The notes under the pieces: model-generated | What the model was told of the DNA's origin: nothing | Seen by the model: only the letters and a program-made list of their open reading frames with translations | Database searches by the model: none | Shown: one piece after another, positions 25,668 to 34,928 of the stretch | Numbering within the stretch: position 1 is the stretch's first letter | How the letters are laid out: every line of letters starts with the position of its first letter | Program-made: the position numbers and the translations under genes | Assembly: GCA_003612285.1 (NCBI GenBank) | Contig: RAYE01000030.1 | Location: 1 to 62,946 of the forward strand | DNA from: a bacterium D16-51 | Lineage (GTDB): Bacteria; Bacillota; Clostridia; Lachnospirales; Lachnospiraceae | Length of the DNA: 62,946 nucleotides | Direction: 5' to 3'

Positions 25668-25695
25668 TTGCGTTTCCAAATAGATGTGATATAAT
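25668..25695 (+). promoter_or_regulatory. Promoter of the adenosylhomocysteinase gene
   Basis: TTGCGT (25668-25673), 16-nt spacer and consensus TATAAT (25690-25695). The 89-nt leader shows no SAH or SAM riboswitch fold that can be recognised. Confidence 0.5.
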
Positions 25696-25784
25696 CTTAA
25701 TGTTATGATGTCAGGGGCAAAAGAAGATAGCAATGCATATTTACAGGATTGCTATGCAATTTGATAAGAAAATGGAGGAATGAT

Positions 25785-27029
25785 ATGAGTCAGATTAGAG
25801 ATATTAGCCTTGCACCGTCTGGTGCGCATAAAATTGAATGGGTGCGCAGGAACTGCCCGCTCCTTCGCAGCCTGGAGGAAGATTTTTCAAAGGAGAAGCC
25901 TTTTGCCGGTAAGAAGATTGCTTTGTCAATCCATCTGGAAGCAAAGACGGCATATCTTTGCAAAGTGCTGGCTGCAGGCGGCGCGGAAATGTTTATTACA
26001 GGAAGTAACCCGCTTTCTACACAGGATGATGTTGCCGCAGCATTGGTAGAGGCAGGGCTGAATGTTTTTGCTTGGCATGGTTCTACAGATGAAGAATATG
26101 AAGCGCATATTTCAGAAACGCTTTCCCATCAGGCAAATATTATAATTGATGATGGCGGTGATTTAGTCCATATGCTTCATACTACAAAGAAGGATCAGCT
26201 TCAATATGTAATTGGCGGCTGTGAAGAAACAACGACAGGCATTATCCGCCTTCAGGCTATGGCGGCTGCAGATCAGCTTGCATTTCCAATGGTTATGGTA
26301 AATGACGCTGACTGTAAGCATCTTTTTGATAACCGTTATGGTACAGGCCAGTCTGTATGGGATGGAATTAACCGTACAACAAACCTGATTGTGGCAGGGA
26401 AGATTGTAGTTGTAGCAGGTTATGGCTGGTGTGGAAAGGGCGTATCAATGCGTGCAAAGGCTCTGGGAGCCCGTGTTATTGTAACAGAGATTGACCCAAT
26501 CAAGGCAATTGAGGCAGTAATGGATGGCTTTGAAGTAATGCCGATGAAGGAAGCAGCAAAATATGGTGATTTCTTTGTAACAGTAACAGGCTGTGCTGGA
26601 GTTATTGATGAAGAAGACTTTATGGAAATGAAAGATGGGGCGATTCTTTGCAATGCAGGGCATTTTGATGTGGAAATTGACATGAAGCGGCTTCGTGAGA
26701 TTGCAACAGAGACTGAGGAGATGCGTAACAATATCATGGGGTATACGCTTCCGAATGGCGTACGGATTTATATACTTGCCGAAGGACGCCTTGTAAATCT
26801 TGCCGCAGGAGACGGGCATCCGGCTGAAATTATGGATATGAGCTTTGCAATTCAGGCATTAAGTGCAAAATATCTTGTAGAAAATGAAGGGAAGCTGAGT
26901 GAAAAATTAATTGTTGTACCTCGCGAAGTTGACATGGAGGTTGCAAAACGCAAACTTCGTTTCCTGGGAAAAGAAATTGATGAGTTAACACCATTCCAGA
27001 AAGAGTATTTAAGCAGTTCGTCCCTGTAA
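25785..27029 (+). CDS. ahcY: S-adenosylhomocysteine hydrolase
   Basis: The 414-residue enzyme splits S-adenosylhomocysteine to adenosine and homocysteine using bound NAD+, which relieves product inhibition of methyltransferases. Visible are the substrate-domain HLEAKTAYLCKVL and DDGGDLVHMLH, the NAD-binding GYGWCGKGVSMRAKALGARV with the Glu that binds the ribose (VTEIDP), and NAGHFDVEI. It is of the shorter clostridial type. The ATG at 25785 follows ATGGAGGA; an upstream in-frame ATG at 25749 lacks a site. Its downstream neighbour is 33 nt away. Confidence 0.95.
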   Translation: MSQIRDISLAPSGAHKIEWVRRNCPLLRSLEEDFSKEKPFAGKKIALSIHLEAKTAYLCKVLAAGGAEMFITGSNPLSTQDDVAAALVEAGLNVFAWHGSTDEEYEAHISETLSHQANIIIDDGGDLVHMLHTTKKDQLQYVIGGCEETTTGIIRLQAMAAADQLAFPMVMVNDADCKHLFDNRYGTGQSVWDGINRTTNLIVAGKIVVVAGYGWCGKGVSMRAKALGARVIVTEIDPIKAIEAVMDGFEVMPMKEAAKYGDFFVTVTGCAGVIDEEDFMEMKDGAILCNAGHFDVEIDMKRLREIATETEEMRNNIMGYTLPNGVRIYILAEGRLVNLAAGDGHPAEIMDMSFAIQALSAKYLVENEGKLSEKLIVVPREVDMEVAKRKLRFLGKEIDELTPFQKEYLSSSSL

Positions 27030-27062
27030 TGAGTTGAAGTAAAGTAAGGAATGGAGGAAGTC

Positions 27063-28265
27063 ATGGAAATCAGGAAAACAACATTACTATCATTTTTAGT
27101 ATGTATTGCGGGAATCCTTGCGGAAGTTATGTTTCGTGATGTGCTGGCAAAATCTGCATTTGGCGTTGTATTAAGTGTTTTACTGGCAGTTGTTATTATA
27201 GCGCTGGCATATTTTTTCTATGATGGATTCTGTTCTTTTCTAACAGCAGAGCGTGAAATGGATAAGAAGCGCCGGGAAGAATATGACCAGAAATTGTATG
27301 CAATCTTAAATGAACAGCTTCAGTTTGAAAAGGCAATATATAAAGAAGTACATGTCCTGATGCAGGAAAGTGAAGAGGCAGGCAGGGCGGATAGTATTTC
27401 TATAGGGGCTTTGGAAGAGCGCCTGAACCGTCTGGAAGCATCTGTAAATGAACATACTACGACTACGGCAAAGATTGTTTCTAAGTATGTTAACAGCAAT
27501 ATGGATGAAACAAGAGCGTTGTTTGAGCAGAATAAAAATGACTTGCAGGATATGGCGGGAAGCCAGGAAGTATTGGATCAAATAAAAGAAGAGATACAGG
27601 TTCTTTTAGGAGAAAAGGATGTTTTAAAACAGATGCAGGAAGATATACAGGCTGTTTTGGAGGGCAAAGCAGTTATAGGGCAGATGCAGGACAGCTTACA
27701 GGAACTTTTTGGAAATAAAGCTGATATGGAGCAGATACAACACAGCCTACAGGAGCTTTTAGAGGGCAAAGCAGTTATGGAACAGACACAGGGCAGCCTG
27801 CAGGAACTCCTGGAAAGCAAAGCAGTTATGCAGCAGATACAGGCTGGCCTGCAGGAACTTCTGGAAGGCAAAGCGGTTATAGGGCAAATGCAGGATAAGG
27901 TACAGTCAGAAATGCAGTCGCTTGTAGATAAACAGGATGCAATAGAGCGGGTGCAGGCAGATATCCAGTCAGCACTGGCAGACAGGACTGCTTTAGAGCA
28001 GAGGCAGGAAGATGTCAGGAAGCTGTTTGAACTCCAGAAAGAATTTGTTAAGGTACAAAGGGCTATCCAGAGACGTTTGGAAAGCAGGCCTGAAATACCG
28101 GAACTTGGCCAGATGCAGAGTGATATTCAGGCTGTAATGAAAAGTGAAGACGAATTAAAGCAGAAACAGGGTGAAATGCAGTCAAGTATCAGAAAACTGG
28201 CAGAAATTATGACAGTATTGCTGACTTTGCTGCGGAAAAAGAAACCAGATGCTGAAAAGCAGTAA
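27063..28265 (+). CDS. Membrane protein with long coiled coil of 17-residue repeats
   Basis: 400 residues. Two hydrophobic helices (about 8-26 and 34-52) form a membrane hairpin; the rest is a long cytoplasmic coiled coil. Between about residues 195 and 300 there are six or seven units of about 17 residues, of the type QGSLQELLESKAVMQQI, with strongly similar DNA (27640-27960). The start at 27063 (EIRKTTLL) follows GGAGGAAG. It shares an operon with ahcY (33 nt gap) and ends at a strong terminator. No function is known; the plan suits a scaffold or tether. Confidence 0.75.
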   Translation: MEIRKTTLLSFLVCIAGILAEVMFRDVLAKSAFGVVLSVLLAVVIIALAYFFYDGFCSFLTAEREMDKKRREEYDQKLYAILNEQLQFEKAIYKEVHVLMQESEEAGRADSISIGALEERLNRLEASVNEHTTTTAKIVSKYVNSNMDETRALFEQNKNDLQDMAGSQEVLDQIKEEIQVLLGEKDVLKQMQEDIQAVLEGKAVIGQMQDSLQELFGNKADMEQIQHSLQELLEGKAVMEQTQGSLQELLESKAVMQQIQAGLQELLEGKAVIGQMQDKVQSEMQSLVDKQDAIERVQADIQSALADRTALEQRQEDVRKLFELQKEFVKVQRAIQRRLESRPEIPELGQMQSDIQAVMKSEDELKQKQGEMQSSIRKLAEIMTVLLTLLRKKKPDAEKQ

Positions 28266-28270
28266 TCAAC

Positions 28271-28298
28271 AAGGGGGATGCATTAGCATTCCCCTTTT
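28271..28298 (+). terminator. Rho-independent terminator
   Basis: GGGGGATGC and GCATTCCCC form a stem around ATTA, followed by TTTT; it ends the ahcY operon. Confidence 0.8.
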
Positions 28299-28313
28299 GC
28301 TCTGATGCGCTTG

Positions 28314-29267
28314 TTATTGGATTAAATCTAATAGGCGGGCGAGGAAAATCCAGCCTGTTAATGTGACAGAGGATAAAAGGGTGGTAGTAACGACGATACT
28401 GGAGGCAAGGGAGGCGTCGCCGCCCATATTTTTAGCCATAATATAGGAAGTAGGCGTACAAGGCGAGGCCAGCATAATAATGATGGCGATTAGTTTCTGG
28501 TCGCGGAATCCCAGCCAGATTGCTACAGGCAGAAAGAGTGCTGTCAGGCCAATAAGCTTTAGGAAAGAAGCAATAGCAGTTGGTTTGATTTTTGAGATTG
28601 CTTTTCGTCCTTCAAAAGATGCCCCGATTGACAGGAGGGCAAGGGGAGAAGCGATTGTCCCAAGGTTTGCAACAGTTTTTTCAATCATATGCGGCAGGGA
28701 AAGGTTGAAAAAAGATGCGGCAAGGCCAAGGAATATTCCTATAATAATTGGGTTTTTCATGATGCTGAAAAAAACTTTGCGAAGCTGTAATGTGATATTT
28801 TGGCTTTCCGTCTGGGTGTTTTCCAGCGTAAGCACGACAACTGCAAAGATGTTGTATAGTGGGACTGAGCCAATCATCATTAAAGGCGCCATTCCGGAAG
28901 TGCCATAAATATTTTCGATAAACGCCAGTCCGAGGATTGCGGCGCTGCTGCGGTAGGAGCCTTGTACAAAGGCCCCTACCATGCTTTTATCTTTCATAAG
29001 GCGTTTTGCGGCAAACCAGATGGATAAGATAGAAAGCAATGTAACAGCAGAGCAGTATCCAATATAGGAAGCGTCAAATTCTTTCCGTATATTTGTCTCT
29101 GACAAATTTAAAAAGAGCATACAGGGCAGGCAGATTTTAAAAACAAGCTTGTCAGCAATATTTGAAAACTGCCTGTTAATCAATCCAATTCTGTTTAAAA
29201 AGTTTCCGATAACCATTACCAGAAAAATTGGAACGGTTGCGTTCAGGCTGTAAATAAAACTATCCAT
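28314..29267 (-). CDS. Auxin-efflux-carrier (AEC) family permease
   Basis: This 317-residue protein has about ten membrane helices. The opening VPIFLVMVIGNFLNRIGLI, the middle PLYNIFAVVVL and the late IIIMLASPCTPTSYIMA are typical of AEC carriers, which in bacteria move organic acids such as malate or amino-acid derivatives. Substrate cannot be read here. It is 7 nt downstream of the AGCS symporter gene, so the two are co-transcribed. Confidence 0.88.
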   Translation of the reverse strand: MDSFIYSLNATVPIFLVMVIGNFLNRIGLINRQFSNIADKLVFKICLPCMLFLNLSETNIRKEFDASYIGYCSAVTLLSILSIWFAAKRLMKDKSMVGAFVQGSYRSSAAILGLAFIENIYGTSGMAPLMMIGSVPLYNIFAVVVLTLENTQTESQNITLQLRKVFFSIMKNPIIIGIFLGLAASFFNLSLPHMIEKTVANLGTIASPLALLSIGASFEGRKAISKIKPTAIASFLKLIGLTALFLPVAIWLGFRDQKLIAIIIMLASPCTPTSYIMAKNMGGDASLASSIVVTTTLLSSVTLTGWIFLARLLDLIQ

Positions 29268-29274
29268 AATCGTC

Positions 29275-30978
29275 TCACTTTGTTAATTTCTTCTGCCGTT
29301 TTTCCTCCATAAGGATTGGCTGGTAACGCTCTAGTTCCTCTTTAATTACACCGCTTAATGCCAGCATACAGATTAGATTCGGAATTGCCATTAAAGCATT
29401 GGCGATATCGGAAAATGTCCATGCTATTTCTAATGTTGTAGTAGCGCCTACGAAAGCTAACAGTGAAAAGGCAATTCGGTAAATCATATTAAAACGGTGC
29501 GTGCCAAGAAGATATTCAAGCGCTTTTTCACCATGATACTCCCAGCCAAGGATTGTAGAAAAGGCGAATAATGCAATGGAAATTGTTATTAGCGCGCCGC
29601 CCGCGCTGCCAAGAACAGTTTCAAAAGCACGGATTGTCAAGGCAGATCCTTCTATGACATGATGGTATTCATAGCTGGAATCCGTGTTAAATATGTATTC
29701 ATTGCCAGATGTATCCGACCAGGTTCCGTTGATATCAAAGGGAACGCTTTTTAAGGCAGCATCTATCTTTTTATCTTTTTGCGTCAGCGTCAGCATTTCT
29801 TCCTTGTTGCCGTTTGGCACCAGGATCAGGTTTTCTTTATCTGATTTAACGGAATAATTTGTTACAGTAGTCTGTTCACTGTCAGTTTTTGAAGAAGAGA
29901 TGACAAGCTGTTGTTCTTCCTGCCAGGAGTAATTTCCGTTTGCTGCAAGCTCTGTGCTGCCTAATGCCCCGGAACTGGCAATGCAAAGTCCGGTAATTGT
30001 ACAAACAACTATAGTGTCCCAGAAGGTTCCGGTCATATTGATATAACCCTGGCGGACTGGGTCTGTAGTGGTGGCAGCGGCAGCAGTGATAGCAGCGGAA
30101 CCCATGCCGGCTTCATTTGAGAATACGCCACGTGCGACGCCAAAGCGGAGCGCCTGCATCATGGATGCAACAATGCTTCCGCAAAGTCCGCCGCTGACTG
30201 CTTTTACAGAGAATGCCATTTTAAATATCATAGCAAGTCCGGATGGAACATTTGAAATATTTCCAACAATAACAACAATGCCTGCAATTACATAAAAAAC
30301 AGCCATTAGTGGCACAACTACCTGGGATACTTTTGAGATAGATTTAATGCCTCCTATAATAATAAGGAGTGCAAGGACTGTAATAATAATTCCTGTAATA
30401 TAAGATGGTATATTGTATGTTGCGGTTACGGCAGTTGAAATAGAGTTTGCCTGCGTCAGGTTTCCGATGCCAAAAGAAGCAAACACTGCAAATAGTGCAA
30501 AGAACCATCCGAGGGCTGCACCCAGCTTTTTATGTTTGAAAGCTTTTTTCATAGTATACATAGGGCCGCCAGACATCTCGCCACGCTCATTAACTTCGCG
30601 GTACTTAATGGCAAGCATACATTCGCTGAATTTGGAGGTGATGCCAAAAGCAGCAGATATCCACATCCAGACAATGGCGCCAGGTCCCCCGGAAACCATT
30701 GCAGTTGCAACGCCCACGATATTTCCTGTACCAATCGTTGCAGCAAGCGCAGTTGTCAATGCAGAAAAGGGGGAAACATCGCCAGCTCCCTTTTTTGTCC
30801 TGGCTTCTTTGCTTAAAACGCTTTTTAATGCGTATGGCAGGTTGCGCCAGCAAAGAGCCCTGGTGCGTAATGTAAGAAAAGCACCGGTTCCCACAAGGAG
30901 AATCAGCATTACAGGACCCCAGACGAAATCATCTACAGCACTTAAAATGCCTGATATAGTTTCTGTTAATTGATTCAT
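29275..30978 (-). CDS. Sodium:amino-acid symporter (AGCS family) with an extra domain
   Basis: 567 residues. AGCS carriers bring in alanine or glycine with sodium; the signature GAGDVSPFSALTTALAATIGTGNIVGVATA is split here over about residues 65-94 and is intact, as is SGGPMYTMKKAF. Normal length is about 450-480. The excess is an insertion of about 100 residues between two helices (NGNYSWQEEQ to VIEGSALTIRAFE), rich in Ser, Thr, Lys and Asp, with a small lipocalin-like segment (DINGTWSDTSGNEYIF). GGGGGA before Met-30978 supports the start; the frame runs to 31041. Confidence 0.9.
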   Translation of the reverse strand: MNQLTETISGILSAVDDFVWGPVMLILLVGTGAFLTLRTRALCWRNLPYALKSVLSKEARTKKGAGDVSPFSALTTALAATIGTGNIVGVATAMVSGGPGAIVWMWISAAFGITSKFSECMLAIKYREVNERGEMSGGPMYTMKKAFKHKKLGAALGWFFALFAVFASFGIGNLTQANSISTAVTATYNIPSYITGIIITVLALLIIIGGIKSISKVSQVVVPLMAVFYVIAGIVVIVGNISNVPSGLAMIFKMAFSVKAVSGGLCGSIVASMMQALRFGVARGVFSNEAGMGSAAITAAAATTTDPVRQGYINMTGTFWDTIVVCTITGLCIASSGALGSTELAANGNYSWQEEQQLVISSSKTDSEQTTVTNYSVKSDKENLILVPNGNKEEMLTLTQKDKKIDAALKSVPFDINGTWSDTSGNEYIFNTDSSYEYHHVIEGSALTIRAFETVLGSAGGALITISIALFAFSTILGWEYHGEKALEYLLGTHRFNMIYRIAFSLLAFVGATTTLEIAWTFSDIANALMAIPNLICMLALSGVIKEELERYQPILMEEKRQKKLTK

Positions 30979-31090
30979 AAAATCCCCCGTTCTTGCCTGT
31001 GCCAACTGTTGCTTTGCAGCTCCACTGTTTGGCACAAGCATAATTAATGACTTTCTAAATATTACATTTTAGCACAGGAAGACTTTTGGT

Positions 31091-31411
31091 TCAAGTATGC
31101 CTTTTATATGAATTCCAGTATGCATATCCTCCATTTAGGCTGATGACAGGATAGCCATTTCTGGCAAGGTCACGGGCAGTCAGGAGGCTTGTATTGCCGT
31201 GGTCGCAATAAAGGATAATCCATTTTGGCTGAAAAGGAAGTGCAGCAAGATAGGAGGGGATTGTTTCCTCAAGGGTTTCCCAGTCTGCCCAGACGGCGTT
31301 TGGGATGTGGTCTTTTTCATATTCCTCTTTGCTGCGTAAATCGAGTATAAGAATGTCGTTCCGCATTAAGTATTTTTCCAGCATTTCACAGGAAATAATT
31401 TGTAATTGCAT
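31091..31411 (-). CDS. Rhodanese-domain sulfurtransferase
   Basis: This 106-residue protein is one rhodanese domain: ILDLRSKEEYEKDHIPNAVW near the start and the active-site Cys in ILYCDHGNTS, then GYPVISLNGGYAYW. The active loop CDHGNTS fits sulfur-carrier single-domain rhodaneses. It lies alone on the minus strand, 113 nt upstream (in map order) of the long carrier gene. Confidence 0.88.
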   Translation of the reverse strand: MQLQIISCEMLEKYLMRNDILILDLRSKEEYEKDHIPNAVWADWETLEETIPSYLAALPFQPKWIILYCDHGNTSLLTARDLARNGYPVISLNGGYAYWNSYKRHT

Positions 31412-31477
31412 GATATATGCTTCCTTCCTGAAGTGTCTTATTCTATTTTATGCGGATGGGCTGAAATATGTACGAAA

Positions 31478-31521
31478 GGCAGCTATATTAAGAAAAAACA
31501 GTTTCTCTTAATATAGCTGCC
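31478..31521. terminator. Two-way hairpin terminator
   Basis: GGCAGCTATATTAAGA (31478-31493) pairs with TCTTAATATAGCTGCC (31506-31521), leaving a loop of 12. It lies between two minus-strand genes and can act on the Ser/Asn-rich gene. Confidence 0.6.
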
Positions 31522-31560
31522 AGTGTGGGAGCATTTAAATGCTACACAGGAACAGGGTTA

Positions 31561-31788
31561 CTAACGGCAGTTAGAAGAATTGCTGCTGTTAGAAGACTTG
31601 TTGCTGCTTTTGTTAGAAGCGTTGCTGCTGTTTGAGGAATTACTGCTGTTCGTTGAGTTTCCTGTAGTGTTGCCGGTTTTATTCTGGCTGCGGCTGCTTC
31701 CTGACTTGTTGCTCTGGTTTGAGCTGTTAGTAGTGTCATTAGAAGTATTGCTGCTTGAGTAACGGTTTAAATAATTTGATTCTTTCAT
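31561..31788 (-). CDS. Small Ser/Asn-rich low-complexity protein
   Basis: A 75-residue product starting MKESNYLNRYSSSNTSNDTT, followed almost only by Ser, Asn, Lys and Thr (units SNSSNSSN, SNKSSNK) and ending NCR. AGAGGAC lies 5 nt before the ATG. There is no fold and no signal peptide. The opening NYLNRYS is like the start of other low-complexity clostridial peptides. Function unknown; the reading frame is real if the conserved-looking start and the ribosome site are trusted. Confidence 0.55.
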   Translation of the reverse strand: MKESNYLNRYSSSNTSNDTTNSSNQSNKSGSSRSQNKTGNTTGNSTNSSNSSNSSNASNKSSNKSSNSSNSSNCR

Positions 31789-32003
31789 AGTGTCCTCTTT
31801 TCTGTGTTCAATACACGTTGTTGTCTGCGGCCTGTGGATAGACCGCATTGGTTATTGGTAACAGGAGTATTATGGTCGTAACAGGCGGATTCTATGCATG
31901 GAAAAAGTTGTCAGAAAAATGCTTAAATTTGTGCAGAAATAACAAAAACAGAAGTCAGATATTGTGCAGAAAAGAGAAAATTACCATGGAAAAGTAGCGT
32001 TTA

Positions 32004-32032
32004 TTGGAATTTATTCCTATGGATGTTATAAT
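32004..32032 (+). promoter_or_regulatory. Promoter of the hydrogenase-chemoreceptor gene
   Basis: TTGGAA (32004-32009), 17-nt spacer and consensus TATAAT (32027-32032), 107 nt before the start codon. The stretch 31789-32003 upstream shows nothing else. Confidence 0.6.
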
Positions 32033-32138
32033 TAAGCTAATGAATATACATAAGAGGATAGTCTTACATAATTCTTATTTATAGTCTTGGAAGGAGGGCA
32101 GCATAAAAAAATAATACAGAAAAAGAGAGGGAAAAGAC

Positions 32139-34097
32139 ATGGCTCAAAGTAATTTACTTCAATTGGTCAAAACGAACGATAAATGTGTAGGATGTAACAA
32201 ATGTATCAGTGTCTGCAGTTGTATCGGAGCAACAATTGCAAATGAGACGTCGGACGGAAAGAATATTATTGACGTAGATGGGGATAAATGTATTGCATGT
32301 GGTGCGTGTTTTGATGCCTGTGAACATAATGCGAGGGAGTATATTGATGATACAGAGAAGTTTTTTGAAGCGTTAAAGCGTGGGGAGAAGATTTCCCTGT
32401 TAATTGCACCTGCTTTTCTTGCCAATTATCCAAGGGAATATGGGAGCGTGCTTGGGGGCTTGAAAAAGATGGGGGTGAACCGTCTGATTAGTATTTCTTT
32501 TGGCGCTGATATCACAACATGGGCGTATTTGAATTATATACAGAAAAATAATTTTACAGGGGGGATTTCACAGCCCTGCCCTGCAGTAGTCGGTTATATT
32601 GAGCGGTATATCCCGGAGATGATTCCAAAGCTGTTTCCGGTACAAAGCCCGATGATGTGCGGTGCGATTTATGTAAGGAAAATGATGGGAGTAACAGACA
32701 AGCTGGCTTTTATCAGCCCATGTATTGCAAAAAAGATGGAAATGGAGTCGGAACGTGGAAAAGGGCTTATTTCTTATAATGTAACATTTGACCATTTGAT
32801 GGATTATGTCAGGGAGCATCATATTTCTGGACCGTCCTGCAAGGATGAGATTGAATATGGCCTTGGTTCTATTTATCCAACGCCAGGAGGGCTGAAAGAA
32901 AATGTGTATTGGTTCCTTGGAGAAGATGTCTTTATCCGCCAGATGGAAGGCGAAAAACATATGTATCACTATTTGGAGGCGAATAAGGACAGAATCATGA
33001 AAGGGCAGACGCCATATTTGTTTATTGACGCCTTAAATTGTGGCGAAGGCTGTATCTATGGACCAGGGACGGAACCGGAAAAGAATGGGAAAGATGATAC
33101 GCTGATGGAGTTAATGCGGATTCGTGAAATGAGTAAAAATAATAAACCGGCGCATACATGGTCACGGAAATTATCGCCAAAGCAACGGCTTAGGAAGCTG
33201 AACAGGCAGTTCGCAAAACTGGATTTGAACGATTATCTTTGTACATATACTGATATGTCAGACATGTGCACTTATGCAGTTCCAACAGACTCTGAATTAA
33301 ATACAATCTATAATGATATGGGGAAGACTACCCGTGAGTCCAGGGAAATTAACTGTTCCTGCTGCGGTTATGATACCTGTGAAAAAATGGCGCATGCAAT
33401 CCACAATGGTTTTAACCATAAGGAAAATTGTATTCATTATGTAAAAGCGCAGGTGGAAATTGAAAGGAATAATGCTCTTGATCTGGCAAAACAGGTGGAG
33501 AATGAAAAAGACATTATCAATGGGCAGCGGCAGAAAATCGTTGACACCGTTGCAGAGATTAACGACCAGTTTGAAGCAGTATATAAGGCAGTTGGTGATT
33601 TGGCAGAAGGGAATAACAGCAGCGCCGAGGAATGTACTGATATTTCCAATAGCATGGTTAATGTAAGGGAATTTTGTAAACAATTGGATTCATCTATCCA
33701 TGAGATTAATGAGTTTATCCATGAGTTGACGGAAAACAATGCAGAGATTGTATCAATTGCGTCCCAGACAAACCTTCTTGCGCTAAATGCTTCTATTGAG
33801 GCGGCGCGTGCCGGGGAGGCAGGAAAGGGATTTGCTGTAGTGGCAGATGAAATCAATCATCTCGCAACAGATTCCAGGGATACAGCGTCAAAGAGCAGTG
33901 TGGCGCAGGATAAGATCGTCAGCTCTATTGAAGGCATTTTGAGTGATACGGAGCGGCTGTTAAACGTAATTGGGGAGGTAAATTCGAGGACAGAAAGCCT
34001 TGCTGCAGTGACGGAGGAGATTGCTGCTTCAGCAGAGATGATCCTGTCTTCTTCCGATGTAGTAAAAGAGAGCCTGCAGGAATTAGTAAATTCTTAA
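32139..34097 (+). CDS. Fusion of ferredoxin, [FeFe]-hydrogenase-like and chemoreceptor signalling domains
   Basis: 652 residues in four parts. Residues 10-65 hold two 4Fe-4S motifs ([22 protein letters not shown]). Residues about 85-330 are an [FeFe]-hydrogenase large-subunit C-terminal domain with H-cluster Cys in [19 protein letters not shown] and [14 protein letters not shown]; the first motif has one Cys where catalytic enzymes have two. Next is a four-Cys cluster domain ([13 protein letters not shown]...GFNHKENC, about 405-435). The last 190 residues are a methyl-accepting-chemotaxis signalling coil with the conserved hairpin [16 protein letters not shown]. No membrane helix, so it would be a cytoplasmic redox or hydrogen sensor speaking to CheA/CheW. 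Sensory hydrogenases of this plan are known as a group; the signal is inferred. Confidence 0.88.
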   Translation: MAQSNLLQLVKTNDKCVGCNKCISVCSCIGATIANETSDGKNIIDVDGDKCIACGACFDACEHNAREYIDDTEKFFEALKRGEKISLLIAPAFLANYPREYGSVLGGLKKMGVNRLISISFGADITTWAYLNYIQKNNFTGGISQPCPAVVGYIERYIPEMIPKLFPVQSPMMCGAIYVRKMMGVTDKLAFISPCIAKKMEMESERGKGLISYNVTFDHLMDYVREHHISGPSCKDEIEYGLGSIYPTPGGLKENVYWFLGEDVFIRQMEGEKHMYHYLEANKDRIMKGQTPYLFIDALNCGEGCIYGPGTEPEKNGKDDTLMELMRIREMSKNNKPAHTWSRKLSPKQRLRKLNRQFAKLDLNDYLCTYTDMSDMCTYAVPTDSELNTIYNDMGKTTRESREINCSCCGYDTCEKMAHAIHNGFNHKENCIHYVKAQVEIERNNALDLAKQVENEKDIINGQRQKIVDTVAEINDQFEAVYKAVGDLAEGNNSSAEECTDISNSMVNVREFCKQLDSSIHEINEFIHELTENNAEIVSIASQTNLLALNASIEAARAGEAGKGFAVVADEINHLATDSRDTASKSSVAQDKIVSSIEGILSDTERLLNVIGEVNSRTESLAAVTEEIAASAEMILSSSDVVKESLQELVNS

Positions 34098-34104
34098 CAG
34101 ATAT

Positions 34105-34128
34105 GGGGATGCTGATGCATCCCCTTTT
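34105..34128 (+). terminator. Rho-independent terminator
   Basis: GGGGATGC and GCATCCCC pair around TGAT with TTTT after it; it ends the hydrogenase-chemoreceptor gene. Confidence 0.75.
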
Positions 34129-34163
34129 AAGGCAGCGGGGAATTTTTCTGCAACATTGCAGAA

Positions 34164-34805
34164 TTAACAGGGAGGAGTATAGCTGCGGCGGTGCTGGTAA
34201 TAAAATACAGCGAGTTGTGTACGGTCGCGGAGTTCTAATTTTTCTAATATTGTACTCAGGTAATTACGGACAGTGCCTTCGCTTAGAAAAAGCTTGGAGG
34301 CAATTTCTTTGTTGCTGTATCCGTCTGCAACGAATTGGATAATTCCAAGTTCTTTTTCGTTAATACCATATACAGAATAATCAAAAGAAGAGGAGGGTTG
34401 CAAAAGTTCTGGGATTTTCGAGACAATCTCTGTCCCGAAGACGCTTTGGCCGCTTCCAACCGCTTCCAGGGCGGGCAGGATGCTTTCATAGTCCTGCTTG
34501 AGGAGATAACCCTTGGCGCCAAGTTTCAATGCCTTGACAATATATTCATCATCCGAGAATGTTGTTAACAGCAGGATTTTGGCGTCAGGAAAATCTGACA
34601 GGATTTCTTCTGTTGCTTCTAGCCCGCTTTTCTTTTTCATCTGAATATCCGTCAATAAAATATCGGGCTGGTGTTTCCAGTAAAGGGAAACTGCATCTTC
34701 CCCATCTGTCCCTGTAGCAAGGACAGTAACTTTTTTGCTGGCTTCTAAAATTGTTTTTAAGGCAGCAGTAACTAAAAAATCGTCGTCTACGATAATAATA
34801 TTCAT
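34164..34805 (-). CDS. NarL/FixJ-family response regulator
   Basis: This 213-residue regulator has a receiver (1-120) with acid pocket VDDDF and phosphoacceptor Asp53 in LLTDIQMKKKSG, and a LuxR-type helix-turn-helix (about 145-205, EKELGIIQFVADGYSNKEIASKLFLSEGTVRNYLS). It lies 123 nt downstream of its kinase on the same strand. It probably regulates the divergent ABC exporter at 36212. Confidence 0.93.
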   Translation of the reverse strand: MNIIIVDDDFLVTAALKTILEASKKVTVLATGTDGEDAVSLYWKHQPDILLTDIQMKKKSGLEATEEILSDFPDAKILLLTTFSDDEYIVKALKLGAKGYLLKQDYESILPALEAVGSGQSVFGTEIVSKIPELLQPSSSFDYSVYGINEKELGIIQFVADGYSNKEIASKLFLSEGTVRNYLSTILEKLELRDRTQLAVFYYQHRRSYTPPC

Positions 34806-34851
34806 AAATATCCCCTTTAATCAGTTAGAAGTTTGTGGGTGCGAAAAGTAA

Positions 34852-34908
34852 CTAGTACAGCGTTTCCTTAATCCCCATATACTTAGTGCCTAAGAAACGC
34901 TGTACTAG
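34852..34908. repeat. 57-bp inverted repeat with CTAGTACAG ends
   Basis: CTAGTACAGCGTTTC (34852-34866) and GAAACGCTGTACTAG (34894-34908) are inverted copies. The end motif CTAGTACAG recurs at 52578-52586, 56634 and 56730. It sits between the kinase and regulator genes. Confidence 0.6.
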
Positions 34909-34928
34909 ATTCTATCATAATACAATGC

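Noticed and set aside
25696-25784. SAH or SAM riboswitch before ahcY
   Set aside because: The 89-nt leader is too short and shows no known conserved core.
30413-30973. Plus-strand 186-residue frame
   Set aside because: Antisense shadow of the AGCS symporter, without start signals.
32139-34097. Catalytic [FeFe]-hydrogenase
   Set aside because: The first H-cluster motif lacks one cysteine and the protein ends in a signalling domain, so a sensor role is more likely.
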